Of a stretch of 64,000 nucleotides of DNA, positions 1 through 11,400 are shown in pieces. The stretch is from Gymnopus androsaceus JB14. Its lineage: Eukaryota > Basidiomycota > Agaricomycetes > Agaricales > Omphalotaceae. The DNA is taken from positions 118,214 through 182,213 of the forward strand of contig ML769424.1 in NCBI GenBank assembly GCA_009733575.1. The letters run 5' to 3'. Under the pieces are notes generated by a model, which was not told the origin of the DNA, ran no database searches, and was given only the letters and a program-made list of their open reading frames with translations. Position numbers and translations under genes: made by a program. Positions within the stretch are counted from its first letter, which is position 1. Every line of letters begins with the position of its first letter.

Positions 1-109
1 TCTAAAGATTCAGAAATTATTTGGCAAATGACCCCTATCACGGCACCTATCGTTGGAAGAGACAACCATGCGCAATTACCCATTGGCATCAGTCTTGCTA
101 TCGATAAAG
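1..109 (+). CDS. Possible 3' part of an exon running in from the left edge
   Basis: Frame 1 is open from base 1 and meets a good splice donor (GTATGT) at 110, so this may be the end of an exon that starts outside the window. The roughly 36 residues begin SKDSEIIWQM and contain the stretch TAPIVGRDN. I recognise no family. The next downstream frame closes quickly, and I could not place the following exon. It could equally be a chance open frame. Confidence 0.25.
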
Positions 110-813
110 GTATGTTCACCTCAAGCGAAACATTATGAATACGACTAAGAACTTAGATTCACTCCATGTTTGAGTATCATGCATATGAAGGATTCTGGTT
201 CAGTATTCTGATTGGCAATTACACTGAATGTATCGATTAGTGGTATCTAAACTTGAAATAGGGCCCCCTAACAAAGTTTCTTACTTTTATCTCAAGAGGT
301 GTTCAGTTTTCATCGCCCTCTTAGAAGGAATGAAGGAGTATTGTGTACGAAGAAATGCAGAACGGATGGAGATAAAACGAATTCCACTGAACAAAATCAT
401 AATTCCCGCAGAAAATGTAAGAGAAAATCGATGATTCTAAGCCGAATCAAGCATCTCAGTAAGCTCAAACGCCTTACATTCACCCAGATAACGCAAGAGA
501 GAGGAACAATCAATTTTGAATACAAATACAGTAAGAAAAGGGTATATGGTACTAGGTTCATGGTATTCGCCGACATGCGACTTGGAATCTGAAAAAGAGG
601 TAACGAGTCAGAATCAGATTTGTCCAGAGTACCGAACGGGGAAAGCAACTTACTTCGTCTGCATGAAGGCATCAATTAGTTGAATGCATCTCCGGGACCT
701 CAGATCTCTGCAAGCGTCCCGCTGGGGAGTCGGCTTGGGAGGTTGTGAGAGATGTTGCTCTTGCCCCTTGTGTGATCAAGCTCGACACACACACATCACC
801 CCTTAAAATCTGC
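110..813. other. No gene recognised
   Basis: Only short overlapping frames on both strands are present (for example around 228-592 plus and 397-675 minus). They lack splice logic and recognisable motifs. I see no repeat and no RNA gene here. Confidence 0.4.
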
Positions 814-1426
814 TCACAATTTGAGGACGAGCTTCTTGGAAGCCTTGCGCGCGAATCGCGCGACTTTGGTGAAAGAGCTGCGAGCAGAACATTTGGATTT
901 AGGGATAATTTGCGACGACATTTTCGACGCAGGGGTGATGATGGAGGTTTGCATCGTCGAAGTTAGACGACGGCAGATGGGTCGTAGGGGTAGAGCGATG
1001 GACTTGGGTCGATGAAGGACAATCGCGTTATGAAACAACGACTCGGAGATACTGGCTCTTCGAGCTTTACGAGTCTCCTTCTTGTCTTCTAACGACGATA
1101 CCGGAGTCTCGTTCACCAAGGTAGAGGTGGTGGACTCGGCGGTAGAAATCGAGGTGATGGAGTCGCGGCGACTCGAGCGCTTGATGAGCTTGCGCTCTGG
1201 GATCGGTGCCGCAAATGGGAGCATCCAGATCACGACGATTGAAGCAAGGCACTGAAAGGAAACACATATAAGCCAATGCGTAAGATAAAAGTCGAGATAT
1301 ACTCACAATGATGAAGCCAATGCTGGAGCTGACACTACACCACATCAGCATGAAAGAGCTGGGCACTCGAGACGAAGAAGTAGAGTTGGTTGTGATGGTA
1401 GACATTGTTAAAGAATTGAGGTTCAT
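814..1426 (-). CDS. Small single-pass membrane protein, two exons
   Basis: Two exons (1426-1307 and 1251-814) join across a 55-nt GT-AG intron and give about 185 residues. The N-terminus is short and Ser/Thr rich. It is followed at about residues 24-53 by one hydrophobic segment built across the splice junction (FMLMWCSV before it, CLASIVVIWM after it). The C-terminal 130 residues are basic and Ser/Arg rich, so they are probably cytosolic and possibly phosphorylated. Continuity of the membrane helix across the junction supports the exon model. I recognise no family, and function is unknown. A second in-frame Met at residue 8 is an alternative start. Confidence 0.6.
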
Positions 1427-1928
1427 CGTCCAAACTTTAAGGGTTTATATAGGCCACCATCGGTGTCTACGATCACTTAGGGGCTGCAAAGGGAGGCAGG
1501 AGTAGTAGTGAGTCTTATTCGTCTCTAGTTGCGCCATAGTCTTGATATCATACGACAGTGCTTGGTATCTAATTGTAGAGTGAGTTCGCCTCTTATTTAC
1601 CAAACAAGTCCGAAGGAGGGCCGAGGGTAACGAAGCACAAGAGGAAAGATGGGAAGAGACGCGTCGAATTTTGCACAGCCTGTGACGTCGTTCCCAGACA
1701 TGTGACGGCGATTTTACGATGTCTGTCGGCGAGTCTCAGACCCAACTCAGACCACAGTTCTCGAGGGGCACTCCTTTAAAGGACTTGCGAAAAAGGACTT
1801 GCGAAAAAAAATAATTAAATTTCGTATGTACAACCGATTTCTAAACTGCCATTTCACCATTACGTCCTCCGAGTCTACACCTATTGTATCTATTAGTCTG
1901 TGTTCATGGCTAGCAACTGGACTGAGTA
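1427..1928. other. Intergenic region between two minus-strand genes
   Basis: This stretch contains the upstream region of the membrane-protein gene and the 3' flank of the desaturase. A short tandem duplication (GGACTTGCGAAAAA, two copies) lies at about 1781-1810. No coding signal was seen. Confidence 0.4.
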
Positions 1929-3990
1929 TTAGTTGATAATCATCTCCTCCTGACCAGCACCATCCACCGGCTTCTCCCCAAGCTTCGATTTCGCCTTCTC
2001 GTCGAGGTCAATAACAGACTCTCCGTATTGATTTTTGTAAAAGAGGATATCGCCTTCGTCCTCAATGAACACACATTGCGTGAATGATCGCCATAGTGCA
2101 GCAATGACGCCCTGAGACATAGATACAAGTAGGTTAAACGAAGCGTTCTAGCGAATGGATGGATGAAGAAGATATGTACCGTAGAGTCATAGCTGTAATA
2201 TTCTCCGAGAACGGGCTTGATAGCTTCGGTGGCCTCGTGGAAGGTTATCTATTCACGCAAGAGCGAAATAAGTGAATGAATCGTAGAGCCAAGCAGCCGG
2301 TAGACACTCACAGAATGGAATCGTAGAGAAAAAGTGATGAGCCAAGTGATCGGAGGCGATCTAGAAATCATAAGCATCAGTTATCGAAAAGGCAATCAGT
2401 GATAGCATAGCGCACATTGTGCAAGAAGAATCTTCCGACCCAGCCGAACAGTGGTCTGTCGATTGTAGCTAGAGCCCCTCGGACGAATGTCCACTCGTTC
2501 TAAGATGAAACAAAAATCAGCGTGGGAGTTGCGAAGATTGGATGGAGATGATAGTTGGTCAGTTACTACCTACCTTGCGGTAATACGGGATCGTTCGGGT
2601 CGCTGTGTTGGAGGTAGGTGAACATTACCATCCTACAGTTTACAACATCAGTGATCATCTCATAGTAAGAAATCGGTTAAAGACTCACCAGTTGTGTTGG
2701 AACTAAGTATCAAAATCAAAGTGCTATCGGTCAAGCTCAAACACATAAGAGATGAAGGATACGCACGAGCCAAGGAAGGAAGTAATATTTCATAGCTGCG
2801 TTCCAACTGTTGTTTTTGATGTACATGCCTATCAGGGTAAACATAACCATGATAGATAAGTTCGACAGGATGATAGCGGTGCCTTTTAAGGACGGAGTGA
2901 GCCCAGTGAAGAAATCGGCAAGCAGAAAAATCATACGTTCTTGAGGCTTAAAAAGCTGAGAACCGGGTAGGTAGTGCTAAGAGTTATATCTCAGAAACCA
3001 AACCGAAAGTTCCAGCGAAGAAAAACATACACTAGTGTATGCAGGATATTTTCGGTTTCCTTTACGATTGTGCCTTTCGGAAAGCATTGAGATTTTGAAA
3101 CACGAGTCTGGAGCTAGGGTATGAAACGTACAAAAGGTAAAGCTGGAATCCACTAAGAAGTAAAGTTTAAGTGCGGGAGTGATGTACGAACCAGCTTGAA
3201 AAACTTACAAAAATTGCCTCACGAACAGCTTGAACAATGTGAAAGCTGGTGTTTCCTCTAAAATTTCCGTGTAGTCCATTTTCACGGCAACTTTGCCATC
3301 GGGGAGCTTAAAGTCCTTGCGAGTGAAAGGCATGTACGTCTCATCCCGCTCCACGCTTTGGGTCCCTTTCTAAATTACCGAAGAGGGTTTAAGTAAAAGA
3401 AGGGAAAGATGCACGAAATGATGGACGCACATGGTGGGCACGGTGTGTAAACCTCCAAGCATGGTATGGTGTTAAAACAAATGCATGAAGCGCTAGTCCA
3501 AGTATATCGTTGATGATACCATAGTCCGAGAGGGCACCATGTCCTGCCTGTAATAACGTCTTAAGGATGCTCACAATGCCCGAAGTTGCGAAAGAAACAC
3601 ACATCATGACCTATCGCCCAATCGATCATCAGTCGTTAAATCTGGACTATCCTCAAAGTATCACTCACCTATACACCATATACCTGCAAACGCGAAACCT
3701 TGAAATCCCCAATAGCCTAGCCAGCAAATGGCTTTTAGAAGCGGTCTTGTGATAGGCGGTCCTCCAAGGGTTGATACAATAGTATCGATATTTTGCGCAA
3801 AGACATAGAGAAGGTAAGTGACCAGCAGATGCCTTACGATGTAAAACAAGCTCTTCGTCGTACTCCTGGCAAAAAGGTGTTTGGGGACAGCTTCCCAGAC
3901 CTGCTTGATAGTGATATTTGGGGGAACAAAAGGCTTCCCGGCACGAGCTTCGTATTCGACGCCGTCTGAGAACACTTGGTACCAGAGCAT
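1929..3990 (-). pseudogene. Delta-12-type membrane fatty acid desaturase, many exons, apparent frameshifts
   Basis: The encoded protein belongs to the ER membrane fatty acid desaturases, which introduce a double bond into acyl lipids using a di-iron centre. All three histidine boxes are readable: HDAGH, HRAHH and HLAHH. The N-terminal stretch EYEARAGKPFVPP and the region GALATIDRPLFGW are also typical. At least 14 exons can be placed, including an 8-nt exon (about 3603-3610) that supplies part of the first His box, and exons of 14 and 21 nt. The frame is kept through exon 9. At about 2594-2599 the reading YLQHSDP must move by one base to continue as TIPYYRKNEW, and another one-base slip is needed near 2240-2250 (YNLP to EATEAIKPVLG). 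The last exon ends normally at 1929. Either these are genuine indels in a recent pseudogene, or they are base-calling errors in an active gene. The start at 3990 is the only in-frame Met seen, but an upstream exon is possible. Confidence 0.8.
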
Positions 3991-4932
3991 AGTAGAAAGT
4001 AAAGGGATAAAGGCGCACGACTCCCCGAGTGGTTGTCTTTATGAATTCATTCAATAAACTTTTGATCCTACTTTTGCCAAAATCTGGATTCTGATTCATC
4101 CGAGAACAGCCTGGAGCCTACATACTTGCGCCTTTCAGGGATTAGCTACGTGCTTGTATTAATTGAACCGTTTCCATACTTACCTGAATCCAGTTTCCAA
4201 GCAGTCTCCACAGCCGAGTCAAAATGAACCAGTAAACCGACCGTAAAATGATGAGCTGGGTTGATCAATCTTCAAGGCGGGACCGCTATGAGATCCTGCT
4301 TTGCGACATAGCGATCTGCCAGTATCCATCACCACGGTCACAGGCTTCAGTTGACTTGAAAGGTTACCACTTTTCTTAGCAGGCATAGGTCGAATACAAG
4401 ACTCAGCACAGGAACCTGTGCCAGTGCCAGAGGCTGGCTAAAATTAAATGGATGGATGAGTGAACGCCACCGCCGATCTCACTGGAACTCAAATGCTACT
4501 CGTTAGTGAATGAGGAAAAAATAGTAAAGCAACGAGGACGCCATGGAAATGAAATCCGTGACCGTCTTCTACTTGGGTTAGGAGGTTAGAAACGCTGAGT
4601 TCAAGGACAAAAGCAGTGAGCGCTCATAGGAGAACGCTGGGCGCTCGGGAGTCGCCGGGAGCAATCTCCGAAAGCAATCTCCGGGACGGCTTCACCTTGG
4701 CTTCAGCGTCACTGCGCTCAGAGTCACTGCGCTTGCAGACTGTCGACAATAATAACCATTATTCTCGAATCGGAACGTCTTCCATTCCGCAAGTTGAGCC
4801 TATTACGACATATCCGGGCATTTCCGAGGCACCTTTATCTGACCAAGCCCTTGAATTTCCATGCAGATTCCGAAAACTTTCAACCTGAGCTTCAAAAGCA
4901 TCAGTGTTTGAAGTTCTTGCACCAATATCATT
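3991..4932. other. Divergent intergenic region (desaturase / oxoprolinase)
   Basis: This interval of about 0.94 kb separates two divergently transcribed genes and probably carries both promoters. It includes short direct repeats such as the repeated CAATCTCCG unit near 4660-4690 and a repeated CACTGCGCT unit near 4710-4735. The open frames within it have no motif support. No TATA box could be assigned with confidence. Confidence 0.4.
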
Positions 4933-7863
4933 ATGGTACCCCCACAAATCCCGTCGCGATCGATTAGAATATGCGCTGATAGAGGCGGTACCTTCTGTGA
5001 CGTTCATGCGTAAGTAATTCAATTTCTACGCCAATCTCTCTGAAGATCTCTCTACCAGATCCTATCCCGACCCAGAGAACTTGGATGAGAGGAAGGAAAT
5101 AGTAGTGAAATTGTGTACGTCTCTGACATTTCTCCGATAGATATCCTGCTAATCGAAATCCTTATAGTATCTCAAGATCCCTCAAACTATGCCGATGCTC
5201 CTACTGAAGGCATTCGACGCGTTCTCGAGATCGTAACCGGCGAAAGTATTCCTAGAAAAACGGTTCTGAATACAGACAAGATAGGTTTGTATGTCCAATC
5301 GTCCACTATCATACAAAAACTAATCCTTGCCCAAAGATTACATTCGCTTATCAACTACAGTCGCCACAAACGCTCTGTTGGAGCGCAAAGGACATAAACA
5401 TGCCTTGCTCATTACCAAAGGATTCAAAGATCTTTTACTCATTGGAAACCAATCACGACCAAAGATCTTCGATCTTAACATTCGCCGACCTTCACCACTG
5501 TACACGAAAGTCTTGGAGGTTGACGAACGAGTGACATTGGTAGGATATACTTCTGATCCACAGGCAGAAGAACATGCAGTTCAGTTCGATCAAGATGGAA
5601 AGGTCAAACGGGGATATCGAGGCAAGGGATGGGATGGAGAAGGGGACGCCGAAGGACCTGGGCAGATTGTCCAGGGTCTATCTGGAGAGGCTGTTAGGAT
5701 AATGAAGAAGCCAGGTATGTGTCCTACCGAGTACGTTCTCTGCTTCTCTAATACGTGTTCAGACCCGGAACGCTCTCAAGAAAGATCTTCAAGAACTATA
5801 CAACGAAGGCTATCGCTCCGTCGCATATCGTCTTGGTCCATTCATACACGTACCCAGATCACGAACGATTCGTTGGATCCATCGCTCGATCTATTGGTTT
5901 CGAACACATCTCGGAATCGGCTCAGTTGCTACCCATGATAAAGATGGTTCCTCGAGGTGTCTCGTCTACCGCAGACGCTTACTTGACACCAATCTTGCGA
6001 GAATATCTTGATGGATTTTTCAGTGGATTCGATGAGAAACTGAAAGATGGGAGGTTGAGGAGTCCAAGAGTAGAGTTTATGGGGAGTGACGGTGGTCTTA
6101 TGGACTACAAATGGTTTTCAGGTCTGAAAAGTATATTGAGCGGACCTGCTGGTGGAGTAGTAGGATATGCTCTAACCAGCTGGGATGAGAAGAGGAAGAA
6201 GCCCATTATCGGGTATGCCAATTTTCTTCCTTTGGGTAATCTAGCACTCATTCTGTTCCAGTCTGGATGTCGGAGGAACCTCAACTGATGTTTCTCGCTT
6301 TGACGGGCGATATGAGATCGTTTATGAAACAACGACTGCAGGAGTTACGATTCAAAGTCCACAGGTAGGTATCAGATCGACTCAACTGGCATTGGTTTAC
6401 TGACCATGCATTCAGCTGGATATAAATACTGTCGCGTCTGGCGGAGGCTCATGTTTACAATTCCGCAACGGACTCTTCGTCACCGGTCCCGAAAGCGCCG
6501 GGGCACAACCTGGTCCTGCTTGTTACCGCAAAGGTGGCCCTCTTGCAGTCACCGACGCCAATGTACTTCTAGGTCGTATCATTCCAGACTATTTCCCCAA
6601 GATCTTCGGCAAGAGCGAAAAAGAGCCTCTAGACGTTGAGGCGTCTAGAAAGTTGTTTGAGAAGGTCGTGGAAGAGGTAAATGCATCTGGAAGTTCCACC
6701 GATGCCGAATCGAAGAAGAAGCTGAGTTTCGATGAGGTTGTTTATGGGTGAGTCAATCATTGAGTTACCGATTTAACGTTTTTAACTCTTCTTCTCCGCT
6801 GGTAGATTCATCAAAGTCGCGAACGAGACGATGTGTAGACCTATTCGAGCGCTGACAGAAGCCAGAGGATACGCCACGTCAAAGCATGTGTATGTCTAGT
6901 CTTTGTCTATGTACCGCAACCGTAGGGAGTGCTAACATCTTTCCATTACCAGCCTAGCTTCCTTCGGCGGTGCGGGTGGCCAGCACGCATGCGAGATTGC
7001 AAAGTTGCTTGGGAATAAACACAATCTTGATACATCGCTACAGTTCGATTCTGTCAGCGTATGGACTTGCGCTTGCTGATCGGTAGGTTCTCAAGGGCTA
7101 TCCGACTATCCATATCCTATTGTACTGACATTAGACATACATACAGTGCTTTCGAAGTTCAAGAACCTTCTTCGACGTTCTACACTCCTCAGAATCGTCC
7201 TTCGCTGATATCACGTCTGGATAAGAAGGAGGCGGAGGTACGGGAGGAGCTGAAGAAGCAGGGGTTTGAGGGAAGCAGAGTGAATGTGGAGAGAATGCTG
7301 AATATGCGATTTGACGGGACTGATACCGCGTTGATGATTCTTCCGAATCCGGATGAGAGAATAGGAGGAGATGAGCAGGGAGGTGGAGAGGATTTTCTGA
7401 AAGCGTTCAAGAGGGCGTACAAGTCCGAGTTTGGATTCCTACTGGAGGGAAAGACAGTTATCGTTGACGATATCAAGGTCTGTGAATTAATGCTCGTTTC
7501 CTAATCGTCATTTCCTGTGATTAAAATTATTCTCAGGTTCGAGGCATCGGAAAGACCTTCGACACCTTGGGAGAGTCTGTTTACAGCGAAGTGGAACACC
7601 TGCAATCCTCCAACGCGATTAAACCCTTAAACTCTTCCGACTCCTCTTCGAAACCTGAAAAGGCGGACACAACATGGAGCGTGTATTTTGAGATGCCGGA
7701 AGGACGAGTCGAGAATACACCGGTATTCTTGTTGGACAAGCTGGAGATTGGAGATGAGGTTCATGGTCCTGCGATGGTGATTGATGATACACAGACTATC
7801 GTTATCATCTCGGGAGCAAAGGCTATTGTGGCTAGTAAGCATTTGTATATTACATTCGAGTAA
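4933..7863 (+). pseudogene. OXP1: 5-oxoprolinase, HyuA half only, with frameshifts
   Basis: Eukaryotic 5-oxoprolinase opens 5-oxoproline to glutamate with ATP in the glutathione cycle, and is normally a fusion of HyuA and HyuB domains of about 1,280 residues. Here ten exons split by short introns encode the HyuA part: DRGGTFCDVHA near the start, then [53 protein letters not shown] and FGGAGGQHACEIA. The ATG at 4933 is in frame with the first motif. The protein stops with TAA at 7861-7863 right after the end of HyuA, and no HyuB follows. Three one-base frameshifts are needed: at the CCC near 5764, at TATC near 5826 (before [12 protein letters not shown]) and at the GGG near 7011 (before INTILIHRYSS). 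The gene is therefore truncated and probably dead, although HyuA-only proteins exist and assembly errors cannot be excluded. Confidence 0.85.
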
Positions 7864-8160
7864 GGAAGTTATCCGTTCTCTGTAGCTTTAGTCCTATTTC
7901 TTTCATACAGTATGTTTTCATTTGCAAAACCATCCCCTGTACCCTTACGACAGTGCCTTCTGGTGAACTGCATGCCTAAGTCCACTGTGTTTGTGCCAAG
8001 AATTGTATCAGGAGCAACGCCCTCTTCCACCCATCTTACCAGAGCTGTCAGCACATTCCACTCGGGGTCGAGTGTTTCCGACGTGAGATTACCGACTTAC
8101 CGATTCCTTGGGGAGTTAGCTCGATTTTCCAAGCACCGTCTCCGTCCACGCAATGAGTAG
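7864..8160 (-). pseudogene. Tannase/feruloyl esterase C-terminal fragment
   Basis: Read on the minus strand this matches the C-terminal end of the tannase family, with LVRWVEEGVAPDTILGT followed by FTRRHC. It aligns closely with the tannase remnant at 34951-36390. Short deletions break the frame and there is no upstream part of the gene. The fragment directly abuts the oxoprolinase stop codon and occupies the place where HyuB should be. The same pairing recurs at 36988-40560. Confidence 0.7.
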
Positions 8161-8463
8161 CTGGACAATAAGTATATATATAAAGAAACGGCACATGAAG
8201 CGTATATATTAAAATAGAAATGGAACCAGATATGGCAGCCTGAGTGAACGGCTCGATTGCCTAATCTGTTGGTTTAAATAAGTACAAGAATTTGAGGTGA
8301 AGAAACGTTAGTGGAATACAGCACAAGACTATTGAACAAAAAATCATAGACCAGTAAATTAAAAAAGAATATACTAAACTTTGGATGCAAGAATTAAAAA
8401 CAATTTCAAAACAGAACAAGAAATCAGTGAAGAAACTTGGAAGAAACCCAGGAGTAAGTACTC
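8161..8463. other. AT-rich 3' flank of the CHAT gene
   Basis: This AT-rich stretch, with an alternating TA run near 8172-8183, lies between the tannase fragment and the stop codon of the CHAT gene. It probably includes the 3' UTR of that gene. No coding signal was seen. Confidence 0.4.
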
Positions 8464-11400
8464 CTAGATTCCAAGATGGATAAAGGGCACCCATTTTACG
8501 AAATTGGTTTCGCCAACTTCCTTGCGTAGGTTCTTGGTGGCTTCATGGAGTGCATATGCTGGAGTCATTTTTGATTTACTTTCACCAGAATTATCATGAT
8601 GTCCTAGAAGATTTGCATAGACCTTATCAGCAATAAGAGGAGCCTCCATATCCCCAATAGACCACAGTGTAGCAATGACACTCGGATAACCTACTGCAAG
8701 CATACCAGCCGCAAGATGGACAGCTTCTTCAGGGAGATTCTCATCTCCTGTGGCTGTCTGACATGCAGAAAGGACTGCAAGCTGCACATTGTCCAAGGAC
8801 AAGGACATCAATGCTTTGAGCCTTAGTCTCTGATCATACAGGGCAAATGCACTGTCAAGTGGATTATCTATATCCTGGATTCCATGGCAAGCAAAATGGA
8901 TGAAATCATATTCACCCATTTTATGCATGACAGCATCTGCAGTTGCTGCATCATGATTGAGGTGGCAAGTATGTGTGCTCAAGGTATATTTTTGAATGAC
9001 CTTTGCCTCCTCAGCAGTGCCAGGTAGGGGTGACATTCCAGGTGTTTTAGGTTGTGAGACAATAAGAACAGTGGGGATTTTGGCCTGATGTTGCTTGAAT
9101 TTGGGAGCAGAGTTAATCAAAGCACTTAAGGTTGTGGTATATGAGGATACCACAAAATCAGAAATATTGATGTTTCTCTCTGTTGGGTCACCATATATCC
9201 CTGCTGCATGAAGTGGGAGAAGGGTAAGTGGACCTGTTGGACACCATGTAATATGAGGAATAGTATCTGCTGCAGATTCATGTAACTGTAATGGAGAAAT
9301 ATCAGAGTATACTCTTAAAAAAGTTAGAAAATAATATTACAATGTCTTCAATCTTTGATAGAATTGGATGCACAACATTCAACCATAAAGCCTTCAAAAT
9401 CATTGCAAAATGGTCATTTTTACCTCCTGATGCTAGTCCAAGTCGTGTAGCACGGTCACCATTGTGGTCAATGCGAACACCCTTGAAATGAAGTGATGAG
9501 ATTAGTTTTAGGTGCAGCTGCTGTGCTTGTTTCAAGGAAAACATTGGGAGAGGAACATGGATGATGACCCCAGAATGGCACAGAATGAGTGCATCACACT
9601 GATCTTCATCCACATTCACAGTGATGACAGGTCCATGTGTAGCTGCAGAAACAAGCTCAGAGAATTTCTTTGGCTTCAAGAAGCTAGTAAAACCATCCAA
9701 GCCTCTAATATGTTGCACAAGCTCTTCATACCGAGCAGCCATCCTGTGATGCTTCTGTGATTCTTCTTCAAGAGTTGCTTCTTTGATTCCTGAGTGTACA
9801 AAGTCAATGTTGATGGATGTCTCTGCATTTTGCAGGGCCTGAATAACTGTCTCTAACTCCTTTCCAATTTGGGGATGCTGATCATTGAGATTATCTAATG
9901 GTGAACGCAATTGAAGTATTTGTCCCCAGATAATACTGCGACCTTCATTCAGCCACTCAAGAGCCAAGGGCAGATCTCCTGCAGAAATTGCAGTGGCAGC
10001 TGCTGCACTAATGACCCTTCCTATATGAGGTAACTCTTCATAGCGATGTCCGACTTTTTTCCCAAGCCAGACCACTTGAGGGATTAGCTCAAAAAACCTT
10101 GTATATGCTTGTACAGCCAAGGCTGGAGTTGAACAGAGTTTGGACCACCCTATTGCAGCCTGTAGTTGAATGTGAGGCTTACCGGATGAGAGAAGACTAG
10201 CCCTTTGGAAAGCAGATAAAGCAGAATCATGGTCAATTGTATTCTGAGACTGGCCAAATTGTGAGTAATATGCACGGCCAAGGTCATAGAGACAGCGGGA
10301 TTTGTTGGCAAAACCATCAGGAGTGAGTTCAACTGCTTGCTTTAGGGCCGCAATGGCACTTGCTATATCACTAGGCTGTGCCAGATGGTCAAATCGTGAA
10401 TGATAAGAATTGCCAAGGTTATTGAGCCGGTTGGATTTTTTGGTATGGTCATCTGGAGTGAGCTCAACTGCCTCCTTCAGGGCCACAATGGCACTCTCTA
10501 TGTCACTGAGCTCTCTTAAATGGACAAATCGTGACTGATAAGCAATGCCAAGGTTACCTAATGTGGCAGGTTTATCAGTATGTCCATCAGGAGTAAGTTT
10601 AGTTGCTTGCTTCAGGGTCATAATGGCACTCTCTATATCACTAAGCTCCCCAAGATGGCCAAATCGTGACCGATAAACATCACCAAGGTTGTTGAGCAGG
10701 TGAAGTTTGTTGGGATGACCATCAGGAGTGAGTTTAACTGCCTGATTTAGAGCCCCAATGGCACTCTCTATGTCACCAAGCTCTCCTAGATAGCCAAATC
10801 GTGAGTAATAAGCAGTGGCAAGGTTACTCAACCAGGGAGGCTTATCAGCATGACCATCAGGAGTGAGTTCAATTGCCTGCTGCCGAGACATAATGGCACT
10901 GTCTATGTCCTTAAGCTCCCCCAGATGGCCAAATCGTAAATGATAAACATTGCCAATGTTAGTGAGAAAGCCAGATTTGCTAACATGACCATCAGGAATA
11001 AGTTCAAGTGCCTGATTCAGGGCCACAATGGCATTCTCTATGTCACTAAGGTCTCCCAGATAGCCACATTGCAAATGATAAGCATTACCAAGGTCACTCA
11101 ACTGGTGAGGCTTATCAGCATGACCATCAGGTGTGAGTGTGATTGCCTGCTTCAGGCACACAATGGCACTTTTTATGTCATCAACCTCCCCCAGACGGGA
11201 GAATCTCGACAAATAGGCTTTCCCAAGCTTATTGAGCCAACTGGATTTCTTGATATGACCATCAGGAGTAAGTTCAACTGCCTGCTTCAGAGCTGTTATG
11301 GTACTTTCCAAGTCACTAAGTTCTCCCAGATAGCCAACTCGTGACCAATAAGCATCACGGAGGTTATTGAGCAGGCCAGATTTGCTGGGATGACCATCAG

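Noticed and set aside
6105..7476. Minus-strand frames opposite the oxoprolinase exons
   Set aside because: Antisense shadows of the conserved HyuA coding sequence.
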